Below, in pieces: positions 55,073-63,412 of a stretch of 64,000 bases of DNA (within the stretch, counting starts at the first letter, position 1; each line of letters begins with the position of its first letter). The stretch spans positions 372,001-436,000 of the forward strand of contig NZ_JAKCPW010000007.1 in NCBI RefSeq assembly GCF_021440085.1, written 5' to 3'. A program made the position numbers and the translations under genes. The notes under the pieces were generated by a model, which searched no databases, was not told the origin of the DNA, and saw only the letters and a program-made list of their open reading frames with translations. Source of the DNA: Dyadobacter sp. CY261 (lineage in GTDB: Bacteria; Bacteroidota; Bacteroidia; Cytophagales; Spirosomataceae).

Positions 55073-55225
55073 ATGAAAAAGCAAACTGCTATCCCTGAGA
55101 AGCTGGAACTGGTCAAATACACAGTCGCACGGTTGAATGGCCCATCGCGGGCAGCTGGTAATAAGAATCTCATCGATTACGATACCACTGCCAGTACGCT
55201 TTTATGCAGAGGGTTCATGATCTGA
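55073..55225 (+). CDS. Candidate class I lanthipeptide precursor, 50 residues
   Basis: The start is 55073 (MKKQTAIPEKLELVKYTVAR); an 18-codon upstream extension is unlikely. The leader part KLELVKYTVARLN fits the K-L-x-L-x-K-x-T-I/V-A-x-L-N pattern of Bacteroidota class I lanthipeptide leaders as I recall it. The C-terminal part has Ser/Thr followed by a single Cys near the end, DTTASTLLC, then RGFMI. So up to five dehydratable residues and one thioether ring are possible. There is no Gly-Gly cleavage site. It follows the LanB and two-component genes and is closed by a strong hairpin. No exporter or leader protease is encoded in the window. Confidence 0.65.
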   Translation: MKKQTAIPEKLELVKYTVARLNGPSRAAGNKNLIDYDTTASTLLCRGFMI

Positions 55226-55242
55226 CATGCACCTGATGCCTC

Positions 55243-55276
55243 ACAGGACCTATGGCGGCAGCGCCACAGGTCCTGT
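55243..55276. terminator. Long hairpin between the precursor gene and the converging LuxR gene
   Basis: acaggacct (55243-55251) pairs with aggtcctgt (55268-55276), and inside it tggcg (55253-55257) pairs with cgcca (55262-55266). A short T-poor tail follows. It starts 17 bp after the precursor stop and ends 3 bp before the LuxR gene stop, so it probably terminates or stabilises both transcripts. Confidence 0.65.
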
Positions 55277-55279
55277 TCG

Positions 55280-56080
55280 TTATAAATACCCCTTCTCACG
55301 TGCAAAGGCGATAAGCTCCACTGTTTTCTTCACGTTGGCCTTTTTCATCAGGCTTTTCCGGTGGGTATTAACAGTATTCAGGCTGATAAATAGCTTTTCA
55401 CCTATTTCCGTACTGGAATAACCCTCAATGAGGAGCTGCAAAATTTCCAGTTCACGATCGCTGAAAATACCCGTTTTCTTATTGGCATATTGGTAAAGAA
55501 ACTGCGGAAATTTCTCGCTTTTCGGACCAAACATGTGCCACCGTATCCGGATCGAATCCAGAATATTGGTCATATCCGTGCATAAACTCAGATAAGCCTC
55601 AATCTCATGGCGTTCATTCAGGATCATGACGGAGCTTTGCCGTAGGATCGGAACGTAAACATCGTCCGAGTTCTTGATCCGGTAATTGATGTGGAAGTTG
55701 CTTTCAAATGGAACGAGGTCGGCCGCGTGCGAGGTCACAAATGAGAGCAATGCCTTGGATACATTGAAATAAGTCACACGGTCGTCAACATGGATGTTCC
55801 GCACAAAAAAGTCGGCCGTCAGCTCCTGGAATCTGAAGCCCAGGCATTCCTCAAAACCTTTGTGATAAAACTTGCCAGTCTTAATGTGGTGAATATATAG
55901 GAACTGGTTGTGAAATAATTGTATATTTTTAATGTATTCTAATATTCGCAGATGCACTTCGCTTTCCCTGTCTAGCGACTGGGAGGTCATATTCACCAGA
56001 AAGCTTTTGAATTTATTTCCCTCAATGGCGACCGAGTCGTCGGGTACGCCAAGCCTGGGTGCTTGATTGTTCATTTTCAA
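55280..56080 (-). CDS. PAS-like/LuxR family transcriptional regulator
   Basis: The product has 266 residues. The N-terminal and middle parts resemble a PAS fold (FLYIHHIKTGKFYHKGFEE, ... VMILNERHEIEAYLSLCTDM). The C-terminal LuxR/GerE helix-turn-helix is at about 205-262 (FSDRELEILQLLIEGYSSTE, ... LNTVNTHRKSLMKKA). It has no receiver domain. It is divergent from the nitrilase cluster across a 313-bp gap (56081-56393), making it a candidate regulator of that cluster. Its signal is unknown. Confidence 0.9.
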   Translation of the reverse strand: MKMNNQAPRLGVPDDSVAIEGNKFKSFLVNMTSQSLDRESEVHLRILEYIKNIQLFHNQFLYIHHIKTGKFYHKGFEECLGFRFQELTADFFVRNIHVDDRVTYFNVSKALLSFVTSHAADLVPFESNFHINYRIKNSDDVYVPILRQSSVMILNERHEIEAYLSLCTDMTNILDSIRIRWHMFGPKSEKFPQFLYQYANKKTGIFSDRELEILQLLIEGYSSTEIGEKLFISLNTVNTHRKSLMKKANVKKTVELIAFAREKGYL

Positions 56081-56209
56081 ATAACTCGAAAAATTGGATC
56101 AGATTTTACTGAAATTGGTATCTAAAAATGTGAAACCCGCGAATCTGAGTTTTAATTTAGATAAAAATCGTTGTAATTTTTGCAAATTGGGAGAAATATA
56201 ACCTTTTCT

Positions 56210-56225
56210 GGTGATTGACATCACC
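56210..56225. promoter_or_regulatory. CRP/FNR-like palindrome upstream of the nitrilase cluster
   Basis: ggtga (56210-56214) and tcacc (56221-56225) flank the 6-bp ttgaca. The GTGA-N6-TCAC core is exactly the half-site arrangement of Crp/Fnr family operators. It lies about 170 bp before the first gene of the cluster in the divergent gap 56081-56393, which otherwise shows only AT-rich sequence. Confidence 0.4.
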
Positions 56226-56393
56226 TCTGGTTTGTGTGTAGTTTTGTATCGTTAGCAAAATAAGATTTGGCGCTAATTTATTTACGCCAAAGCTTGTCAA
56301 AGACGGGATTTTGGCAATGGGCAGGGTAGGTACCCCCTTTCCTCAGAATCTCTGAAATTGTATTTTTTCAATTCACCAAAAACGATCACGTCT

Positions 56394-56876
56394 ATGCCTA
56401 AGGTAGAATTAGAACCGCACAAAAAGGGGGATTACTTCGTCGATTATGAAGACAAGGTATTTGAAGATGTCAAAGCAGAACCAGGCCAGAAGGCGCTCGT
56501 TACATTCCATACAGTGGCTTTTGAAGGATCTATCGGTTTAGTTAACATTTTGACAGCCACACGTTTGCTCCGAAAAGGTTATGAAACCTCTATTCTGCTG
56601 TACGGTCCGGGCGTAACGCTGGGCTTGCAGCGCGGGTTTCCGAAGATCGGTGATGAGGCTTTCCCGGGCCATCTGGTTTACGGCGAGCGCCTCACCAAAT
56701 TCATGGGCGAAGGCGGTAAGGTATATGCTTGCCGTTTCGCATTGCAGGCATTATACGGCCATGGTGAACCATCGCTTATCCCCGGTATTATACCGATAAG
56801 CCCGTTGGATGTGCTCGATATTCAATTGATACACAATAGAGAAGGCGCATTTATGGTGCATTCCTGGACCTTGTAG
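56394..56876 (+). CDS. MSMEG_0572/Sll0783 family nitrogen-starvation protein
   Basis: The start is 56394 (MPKVELEPHKKGDYFVDYED), giving 160 residues; a 12-codon extension upstream is unlikely. The sequence VTFHTVAFEGSIGLVNILTA and the DsrE-like arrangement LLYGPGVTLGLQRGFP match the first protein of Nit1C clusters; the Synechocystis homologue sll0783 is induced by nitrogen starvation. Its biochemical role is not settled. It is the promoter-proximal gene of an eight-gene plus-strand operon. Confidence 0.88.
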   Translation: MPKVELEPHKKGDYFVDYEDKVFEDVKAEPGQKALVTFHTVAFEGSIGLVNILTATRLLRKGYETSILLYGPGVTLGLQRGFPKIGDEAFPGHLVYGERLTKFMGEGGKVYACRFALQALYGHGEPSLIPGIIPISPLDVLDIQLIHNREGAFMVHSWTL

Positions 56877-56935
56877 GTTCGAGCGTTGTTGACGGTCGAT
56901 CCGGATCGGAATAAGGATCAATAACCTTGCATGAA

Positions 56936-57904
56936 ATGGCTTCAAAGAAAATTATTAAAGCTGCGGCGGCGCAAATCAAACCGGTACTTTTCAGCGGTAT
57001 CTCGACCACTGAAAAAGTATGCGACACGATCCGGACGGCTGCTGCGCAGGGGGCGGATATCATCGTGTTTCCCGAGACGTTCGTACCCTACTACCCTTAT
57101 TTCTCGTTTATCACACCCCCCGTTTTCCAGGGTAAGGACCATCTGAAACTCTATGAGGAATCGGTGGTCGTGCCTGGTCCGCTTACCGATATGGTAGGGC
57201 AGGCTGCGCGAGCATGCAATATAGTGGTGGTGCTCGGTGTGAACGAGCGCGACCATGGCTCGCTGTTCAATACGCAACTCATTTACGATACCACCGGCGA
57301 GATCGTCCTGAAACGCCGGAAAATTACGCCGACTTACCATGAACGCATGATCTGGGGCCAGGGCGACGGCAGCGGACTACGGGCCGTGGACACTTCCATT
57401 GCACGAATCGGCGCGCTGGCGTGCTGGGAGCATTATAACCCGCTGGCCCGCTATTCGCTCATGGCGGATCATGAAGAAATCCATTGCAGCCAGTTTCCGG
57501 GTTCTCTTGTTGGCCAGATATTCGGCGATCAGATGGAAGTTACGATCCGCCACCACGCATTGGAATCGGGCTGTTTTGTGATCAACTCGACGGGTTGGCT
57601 GGACGATGATCAGATCAACACGCTCACGACGGACCCGAAATTGCAAAAATCACTGCGGGGCGGTTGCATGACGGCGATCATTTCACCCGAGGGCGTGCAT
57701 TTGTGCGAGCCGCTGACGCAAGGAGAAGGCATCATTTATGCCGATCTGGACATGGCACTGATCACCAAACGCAAGCGGATGATGGATTCGGTGGGCCATT
57801 ATTCCCGCCCGGAATTGCTCTCGCTGCATTTGAATAAGGCCTCGCAGGACGTAATGTCGGTGAAAGAAGTGGTTACGGAGGACGAAAAATGGATAGACCT
57901 ATGA
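56936..57904 (+). CDS. Nitrilase (Nit6803-like, Nit1C cluster)
   Basis: The ATG at 56936 (MASKKIIKAAAAQIKP) gives 322 residues; a TTG three codons earlier is an alternative. The catalytic triad is clear: Glu47 (VFPETF), Lys129 (RRKITPTYHER) and Cys163 (ACWEHYNPLARY). Nitrilases hydrolyse nitriles to carboxylic acids and ammonia. In Nit1C clusters the enzyme has been linked to growth on cyanide as nitrogen source. It overlaps the following radical SAM gene by 4 bp (ATGA), which indicates translational coupling. Confidence 0.94.
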   Translation: MASKKIIKAAAAQIKPVLFSGISTTEKVCDTIRTAAAQGADIIVFPETFVPYYPYFSFITPPVFQGKDHLKLYEESVVVPGPLTDMVGQAARACNIVVVLGVNERDHGSLFNTQLIYDTTGEIVLKRRKITPTYHERMIWGQGDGSGLRAVDTSIARIGALACWEHYNPLARYSLMADHEEIHCSQFPGSLVGQIFGDQMEVTIRHHALESGCFVINSTGWLDDDQINTLTTDPKLQKSLRGGCMTAIISPEGVHLCEPLTQGEGIIYADLDMALITKRKRMMDSVGHYSRPELLSLHLNKASQDVMSVKEVVTEDEKWIDL

Positions 57905-59007
57905 AAACCGACGAACTGCTTATTGCGCTGCAAACCTACGGCCTTCGGCTGGAAAGCGGCCAGCAAATCCTGGGAAGGCGGGGCGGGGCGGGGCCTACCG
58001 ATCACAAGGCGGTGCGCATTGCCGGAACGACCATTATGGTGCCGGTGTACAACCTGGCCTCGGACCGTTCGCCCTTTACCGCGACGCTGCCGGATGACTT
58101 CGGTACGATCACGATTATGAAGGAAGGCGAACCGGTCGGCTACGGCTTGTTTCCAAAGGCACCTGAGTTTTACAAGCATTTCAGCTCCGATGGCGTGCCG
58201 TTCTGGAAAATCGCACAGTTGCATAGCCACAATGTGCTGGCAACGACTGTTTTACAGAATTGCATTCGGTATAACGACAAAGATACGTCCTGCCAGTTCT
58301 GCGCCATCGGCGAATCGTTGAAAAACCAGACTACCATCCCGTTCAAGAAGCCGCATCACCTGGCCGAAGTTGCGAAAGCGGCCTACGAAATGGATGGCAT
58401 CGAGCAGTTTGTGATCACCACCGGCACACCCGCTACACCCGATCGCGGCGCGAAAATTTTGTATGAAAGCGTCATGGCCATCAAAAAGGTGTTGCCCGAT
58501 CTGCCGATTCAGGTGCAATGCGAGCCGCCGGACGATTTTAGCTGGTTTCAGAAATTGAAAGATGCGGGCGCGGATACGCTCGGTATGCACCTGGAAGCTG
58601 TGGAAGAGGAAGTGCGCCAGCGCATTATGAAGGGCAAAGCGGAAGTGCCGCTTGATTATTACATGAATGCATTCGAAGCGGCGGTGGCTGTTTTTGGTCG
58701 TGGCCAGGTGTCGACCTACCTGCTGGCCGGCTTAGGCGATGCCGCCGAAAGTATCATCGATATGAGCCGGGTCTTGACCGAAATAGGCGTATATCCTTTT
58801 GTAGTGCCATTCGTGCCGGTAAAGAATACACCGTTGCAAAACCATCCGGCACCCGACAGGCATTTTATGAAAACCGTGCTGTCGGAAGTAGGGCAAATGC
58901 TGGCCGAAGCCGATCTGACGTCGGACAAAATGAAGTCGGGCTGCGGCAAATGCGGCGCCTGCTCGACGCTGAAAGTGTATGAGAAAAAAGCTTTGGAAGT
59001 AGCATAA
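57901..59007 (+). CDS. Radical SAM protein, MSMEG_0568 family (Nit1C cluster)
   Basis: The start at 57901 overlaps the nitrilase stop as ATGA and gives 368 residues. The iron-sulfur Cys residues are Cys121, Cys131 and Cys134 (CX9CX2C), a wider first spacing than the canonical CX3CX2C. Near the C-terminus SGCGKCGACSTLK offers three more Cys, perhaps an auxiliary cluster. The middle shows the radical SAM barrel (VITTGTPATPDRGAK, LGMHLEAVEEEV). It is a fixed member of Nit1C clusters; the reaction is not known to me. Confidence 0.9.
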   Translation: MKTDELLIALQTYGLRLESGQQILGRRGGAGPTDHKAVRIAGTTIMVPVYNLASDRSPFTATLPDDFGTITIMKEGEPVGYGLFPKAPEFYKHFSSDGVPFWKIAQLHSHNVLATTVLQNCIRYNDKDTSCQFCAIGESLKNQTTIPFKKPHHLAEVAKAAYEMDGIEQFVITTGTPATPDRGAKILYESVMAIKKVLPDLPIQVQCEPPDDFSWFQKLKDAGADTLGMHLEAVEEEVRQRIMKGKAEVPLDYYMNAFEAAVAVFGRGQVSTYLLAGLGDAAESIIDMSRVLTEIGVYPFVVPFVPVKNTPLQNHPAPDRHFMKTVLSEVGQMLAEADLTSDKMKSGCGKCGACSTLKVYEKKALEVA

Positions 59008-59030
59008 CAAAAACATAAACCGATACGGCG

Positions 59031-59630
59031 ATGATCATCGAAACCCCGCTACCGTACAAATGTAAATTTATCACGTTCGACTTTGCCTACGAGCCCTGGC
59101 AGCGACGGCAATACTGGGAGCTAAGGAAAAAGATCTTCTGCGACGAACAGCAGATTTTCCGGGATAGCGACCGAGATGGTATCGACGAAAGGGCGATCCC
59201 GATCGTGGCCGAATGCAGTTGCGGGGGCGCGCTGGACGAAGTGATCGGGGTCGTGCGGATCGACGAGCGTGAGCCGGGCGTGTGGTTTGGAAGCCGGCTT
59301 GGTGTCGCGGAATTGTATCGGCTGATTGCCGGGTTCAACTCGGACAAGTTGTTTGACGGAAATATTCCTGTAAATCCTTTTACGCTCGGCATCGGAGCGG
59401 GGTTGATCTTCAAGGCTGTTTCCACGGCCCGTGCGCTGGGTTGCAGGGAGTTTTACGCGCACATTCAGGTGCAGAATGTCAAGTTGTTTCAACGGCTGCA
59501 CTGGCGTGTGCTGGATACAGTGACGATGCATGGCATCGAGCATGCATTCATGCAGGCCGACCTGGATTACTATCCGCCTTCGGCTGTATCGCTGACGCAG
59601 CTTGCCAAATGGCAGCAGATCAGCGCATAG
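59031..59630 (+). CDS. N-acetyltransferase, MSMEG_0567/Sll0786 family
   Basis: The product has 199 residues and a GNAT-like fold: an N-terminal YWELRKKIFCDEQQIF segment, then GVVRIDE and a C-terminal LGIGAGLIFKAVSTARALGC, which would hold the acetyl-CoA pyrophosphate. It is one of the conserved Nit1C genes. It lies 23 bp after the radical SAM gene in the same operon. The acyl acceptor is unknown; a small amine or amino acid product of the pathway is possible. Confidence 0.9.
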   Translation: MIIETPLPYKCKFITFDFAYEPWQRRQYWELRKKIFCDEQQIFRDSDRDGIDERAIPIVAECSCGGALDEVIGVVRIDEREPGVWFGSRLGVAELYRLIAGFNSDKLFDGNIPVNPFTLGIGAGLIFKAVSTARALGCREFYAHIQVQNVKLFQRLHWRVLDTVTMHGIEHAFMQADLDYYPPSAVSLTQLAKWQQISA

Positions 59631-59698
59631 ACGAAACAGCTTTTTGGGCAGGCATGAGCCGCTTATGTGTTTTTGGATTGATTATCAGGTTAAGATCA

Positions 59699-60658
59699 AT
59701 GGAATTGAAAGAAATCGTAAATGCATTGTCGGCGAATCCTTTGGTACAGGATAAACTGTTGATTGAAAGGACCTACACGCATTCCGGGACTTCTACTTTC
59801 ATCGACCCTGCGAACCTGCTGCTGGAAGCGGTGGATACTCATTTCGAGATCAGGAATGGCGACGACTGTGCAGCAATCCCAAATGGCGACGGCACTTACA
59901 CGCTTTTTGCCGCGGAGGGCATTATTCAGAATTTCGTGCGCAACTCGCCCTGGTTTGCCGGATACTCCGCGGTGATGGTCAATATTAGTGACATATGCTC
60001 AATGGGCGGCTTGCCGGTAGCTGTAACGAACGTGTTGTGGGCGAAAGACCAAACTGCCAGTGAGGAAATCTGGAATGGGATGGTACAGGCGAGCACCGAT
60101 TACGGCGTCCCGATCGTGGGCGGGCATACCTGCTACGGCAATGAGTTGAACCTGGCCGTTTCCATTATCGGCAAAGCGAGAAAGCTGCTTACCAGCTTCG
60201 ATGCCAAAGCCGGTGACCGGTTGCTGATGGCGATCGATATGGATGGTGCCTATTTCGAGCATTACCCGTTCTGGAATGCGAGTACCACCAGTGCACCCGC
60301 GAAATTGCGGCGGAATATGCGGTTTATGTATGAGATAGCGGAGGCAGGGCTTTGCCGTGCGGCAAAAGATATCAGTATGGGAGGGATTGTAGGGACGTTG
60401 GGAATGCTGATGCGGACTTCGCAAAAAGGGGCGGTCATCGATCTCGATCGGGTGCCGGTCCCGGAAAATGTGGATTTACTGAAATGGCTGGTTAGTTTTC
60501 CGAGCTATGGATACCTGCTCACAGCGCCGGAAGAGCATGTCGACGCGATCATCGGGAAATTCAGCTCCGGTGGGATTACCTGCATGTCGATCGGCGAGAT
60601 CAACGAAACCAGCAGGATCGCTTTATTCCAAAATAATGAAACAGCGTTTATCAACTAG
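59699..60658 (+). CDS. AIR synthase-related protein, Sll0787 family (Nit1C cluster)
   Basis: I start at 59699 (MELKEIVNALSANPLVQDK), giving 319 residues; upstream ATGs in the same frame (59654, for example) are possible but overlap an Arg/Cys-rich shadow. The N-terminal half shows the AIRS-type ATP-binding fold (GDDCAAIPNGDGTYTLFAAE, VMVNISDICSMGGLP), and the C-terminal half AAKDISMGGIVGTLGMLM matches the AIRS_C domain. Relatives are PurM, ThiL and SelD, which phosphorylate or activate an oxygen. It presumably uses ATP on a pathway intermediate. Confidence 0.9.
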   Translation: MELKEIVNALSANPLVQDKLLIERTYTHSGTSTFIDPANLLLEAVDTHFEIRNGDDCAAIPNGDGTYTLFAAEGIIQNFVRNSPWFAGYSAVMVNISDICSMGGLPVAVTNVLWAKDQTASEEIWNGMVQASTDYGVPIVGGHTCYGNELNLAVSIIGKARKLLTSFDAKAGDRLLMAIDMDGAYFEHYPFWNASTTSAPAKLRRNMRFMYEIAEAGLCRAAKDISMGGIVGTLGMLMRTSQKGAVIDLDRVPVPENVDLLKWLVSFPSYGYLLTAPEEHVDAIIGKFSSGGITCMSIGEINETSRIALFQNNETAFIN

Positions 60659-60663
60659 AATTC

Positions 60664-60963
60664 ATGCCGGAAACCTATCTGAAAGTGCAGCTTCCCAACG
60701 ACCGCGAGGAAGTAATATATTCGCCGTCGACGATCATTAAACAATATTTTGAACAGGCATCGGTGATGTCGCTGGACGACTTCCAAAACAATTGCAGCCA
60801 GGCGCTCCACCACGCCAGCAACCGCGTTTACGAACGTTTCGGCTACGAATGCACCTCCGCCATGGGCGAACTCGCGAGGGTGAATGGCCTGGTGGAAAGG
60901 ATACGGAAAGAGGCAGCAGAGGGAGCGAGGTTGGAGGTGGTTATTGTTTCCATGAGTGAGTGA
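60664..60963 (+). CDS. MSMEG_0570 family nitrogen-starvation protein
   Basis: A 99-residue soluble protein that starts 5 bp after the AIR-synthase-like gene. MPETYLKVQLPNDREEVIYS opens with an edge strand, and a helical stretch (CSQALHHASNRVYERFGYEC) follows. It matches the small conserved member of Nit1C clusters. Its function is unknown. Repeated tcactcattc boxes follow its stop. Confidence 0.85.
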   Translation: MPETYLKVQLPNDREEVIYSPSTIIKQYFEQASVMSLDDFQNNCSQALHHASNRVYERFGYECTSAMGELARVNGLVERIRKEAAEGARLEVVIVSMSE

Positions 60964-60977
60964 ATTGAATCACTCAA

Positions 60978-61010
60978 TCACTCATTCACTCATTCAAAAT
61001 TCACTCATTC
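60978..61010. repeat. Three tcactcattc direct repeats between operon genes
   Basis: tcactcattc occurs at 60978, 60986 (overlapping) and 61001. Upstream, the end of the preceding gene reads gagtgagtga and can pair with it, and ttgaatcactcaa is a small palindrome. It could be a weak hairpin between two operon genes or simply a slippage repeat. Confidence 0.55.
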
Positions 61011-61019
61011 AAATTTACC

Positions 61020-61934
61020 ATGTCCCTAAGCTCTAAATTCTCCTCGCTTCTTGCATCCGACAAGTTCATTACGTCGGCTGAGCTTACTCCTCCGCGGCAT
61101 TTCGACTTGACGAAGTTTATGGAGCATGCGCGGATTATTAACGAGTATGTGGATGTGGTGCAGATTAATGATCACCTGCTTTCACGCGCCCGGATGAGCA
61201 ATGTGATCCCGGCTTTGCATTGCAAAAATGCCGGAATGGAACCGATCTTGCAATTCACATTGCGCCATAAGAACAGGATCGCATTGCAGGGAGATTTGCT
61301 TGCATTCGCCAACCTCGGGCTCGAAAATGTGATCATCCTGGGCGGTTATCCCTGTTCCATCGGCTCGGACCCTACGGCCAAGGATGCGTCGGACATGGGC
61401 AGCGTGGAAGCTATCGAAAAGATCGTCGCACTGTCGGAGCATGGCCGGATGTTCAACGGGGACGTGATCAGCCCCGCGCCGGCTTTCTGTGTCGGGACGA
61501 TTGATTTTCCGTGTTCCCCTGAGAAAATGGACCAAAGTTTTGAACGGCTGGAAAAGAAGATCGAGGCGGGTGCGAAATACATTCAGGTACAGGCGGTGTT
61601 TGAACTTGGGCCTATGGAGCTCTGGATGAAGGAAGTGGTAAGAAGAGGGCTTCATCAAAGGGCACGCTTCATTGGTGCCGTATTTCCGTTCAGCGGTGCG
61701 GAGCGATTGCACATTTTGAAGGAAATTCCCGGGCTCGATATCCCGCAGCATTTGCTCGAAAGGATTGAAAGTCATAACAGCGAAGCGGAAAGTTTGGCGG
61801 TTACCCTCGAATTAATCAACGGTATCAGGGCCATGGAAGGGATTTCCGGGCTGCATATCCGTTCTATCGGCGCAGAAGATTGGGTGCCGCGCGTTATTAC
61901 GGCGGCCGGTTTGGGAGGGGAGTTGGTATACTGA
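61020..61934 (+). CDS. Methylenetetrahydrofolate reductase-like protein
   Basis: The product has 304 residues and a TIM-barrel resembling MetF/MTHFR: FITSAELTPPRHFDLTKFMEHA, VVQINDHLLSRARMS, ILQFTLRHKNRIALQGDLL, ENVIILGGYPCSIGSDP. MTHFRs reduce 5,10-methylene-THF to 5-methyl-THF with FAD. The position inside the nitrilase operon (56 bp after the small protein, 159 bp before the flavoprotein) is unusual. It may link the one-carbon pool to the pathway, or use a different pterin-like cofactor. It is not obviously the housekeeping MetF. Confidence 0.8.
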   Translation: MSLSSKFSSLLASDKFITSAELTPPRHFDLTKFMEHARIINEYVDVVQINDHLLSRARMSNVIPALHCKNAGMEPILQFTLRHKNRIALQGDLLAFANLGLENVIILGGYPCSIGSDPTAKDASDMGSVEAIEKIVALSEHGRMFNGDVISPAPAFCVGTIDFPCSPEKMDQSFERLEKKIEAGAKYIQVQAVFELGPMELWMKEVVRRGLHQRARFIGAVFPFSGAERLHILKEIPGLDIPQHLLERIESHNSEAESLAVTLELINGIRAMEGISGLHIRSIGAEDWVPRVITAAGLGGELVY

Positions 61935-62093
61935 CTTACGTATATAGTACCAGGTTGATTCTGCATTGGGCGGTTGGTTCACTTCGGGATCGAATTGCCT
62001 GAGCCCCGATGCGCCCGTTTTTCACATCGCTACCCCGCCCGGTCTCAGGTGGCGGCCTTACCAACAGGTTTTTTACATCAATCCAACAAAGAA

Positions 62094-63353
62094 ATGAAAA
62101 GGCATTTTGACGTTATCGTAATCGGTGGCGGCCAGTCGGGGCTATCGATGAGTTATTTGCTCAAAGAAAAGGGCATTGACCACATTGTACTGGAAAAAAA
62201 GCGGATCGCCGACTCCTGGCGGAGTTTCCGTTGGGATACGTTCTGCCTGGTGACACCCAATTGGCAATGTAATCTGCCGGGCTACTCTTACACCGGCGAA
62301 GATCCTTACGGCTTTATGGTCAAGGACGAGATCGTTGCGTTTCTGGAAAAGTATGTGCAAAGTTTCGAACCGCCGGTTTTGGAAGGTATCCACGTGGTGA
62401 GCGTTGAAAAAGACGCTACGGGTGAATGGTTTCGTCTGCGCACACCCGAAGGGGACTATTTTGCGCGGCAGGTTGTGGCTTGCGTTGGAAACTACCATTC
62501 GGCGCCGATTCCGAAACTGGCCATGCAATTCCCATCGCATATTGTACATGTGCATTCTGCTCTTTACAAAAACCCGCGCGAACTACCAGAGGGTGAAGTA
62601 CTCGTGGTTGGAACGGGACAATCGGGCAGCCAGATTGCCGAAGACCTGCATTTGGAGGGCCGGAAAGTGCATTTGTGCGTAGGTAACGCGCCACGTTGCG
62701 CACGGGTGTACAGGGGCAGGGATGTGGTGGAATGGCTCGATAAAATGGAATACTACGACTTGCCGGTTGACAAGCATCCCGAGGGTGAGGGGGTACGTGA
62801 AAAAACCAATCATTATGTGACTGGTCGCGATGGTGGACGGGAAATAGATCTCCGGAAATTCGCGCTGGAAGGCATGCAGCTTTATGGCCCGCTGACGAAC
62901 GCAGATCAGGAAAAGCTGATTTTTGAACCAAAACTCAAAGAGAACCTCGACAGTGCAGACAGGGTTTCGGAAAACATTAAGAAGAAAATAGATAAGTACA
63001 TTGCCGACAACAGCATCGAGGCGCCGCAAGAGCCGGCCTACGAACCTGTATGGCAGCCTGCGGAAGAGGTAACCGAACTGGCCCTGGAGAATTCAAAAAT
63101 TACTTCGGTCGTATGGTGCATTGGATTTGGGCACGACTTTTCCTGGATCAAACTGCCCATTCTGGGAGAGAGGGGCTTTCCCGTACACAAACGCGGCATT
63201 ACCGAAGTGCCGGGCATGTACTTTCTGGGCCTTACCTGGCAAAATACGTGGGGTTCTGCGCGGTTTTCAGGGGTAGGGAAGGATGCCGAGTTCCTTTTGG
63301 AATGCATTCAGGCACAACTGGATCCGAAATCTGTCACCGTGGAGGCTGTGTGA
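62094..63353 (+). CDS. Flavin-dependent oxidoreductase, MSMEG_0569 family (Nit1C cluster)
   Basis: The start at 62094 (MKRHFDVIVIGGGQSGLS) gives 419 residues; the frame open from 61974 adds an improbable stretch. FAD-binding GGGQSG lies at residues 11-16 and a second dinucleotide motif VVGTGQSGSQIAED near 172, the architecture of FMO/BVMO-type oxygenases. It closes the cluster. Its substrate in the pathway is unknown. The 159-bp gap before it holds no gene. Confidence 0.92.
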   Translation: MKRHFDVIVIGGGQSGLSMSYLLKEKGIDHIVLEKKRIADSWRSFRWDTFCLVTPNWQCNLPGYSYTGEDPYGFMVKDEIVAFLEKYVQSFEPPVLEGIHVVSVEKDATGEWFRLRTPEGDYFARQVVACVGNYHSAPIPKLAMQFPSHIVHVHSALYKNPRELPEGEVLVVGTGQSGSQIAEDLHLEGRKVHLCVGNAPRCARVYRGRDVVEWLDKMEYYDLPVDKHPEGEGVREKTNHYVTGRDGGREIDLRKFALEGMQLYGPLTNADQEKLIFEPKLKENLDSADRVSENIKKKIDKYIADNSIEAPQEPAYEPVWQPAEEVTELALENSKITSVVWCIGFGHDFSWIKLPILGERGFPVHKRGITEVPGMYFLGLTWQNTWGSARFSGVGKDAEFLLECIQAQLDPKSVTVEAV

Positions 63354-63412
63354 GAAGGAATGTTCTGTAAATTGCACTGTTAGGTATTCACCAGTTACAA
63401 CAAGACAGACCT

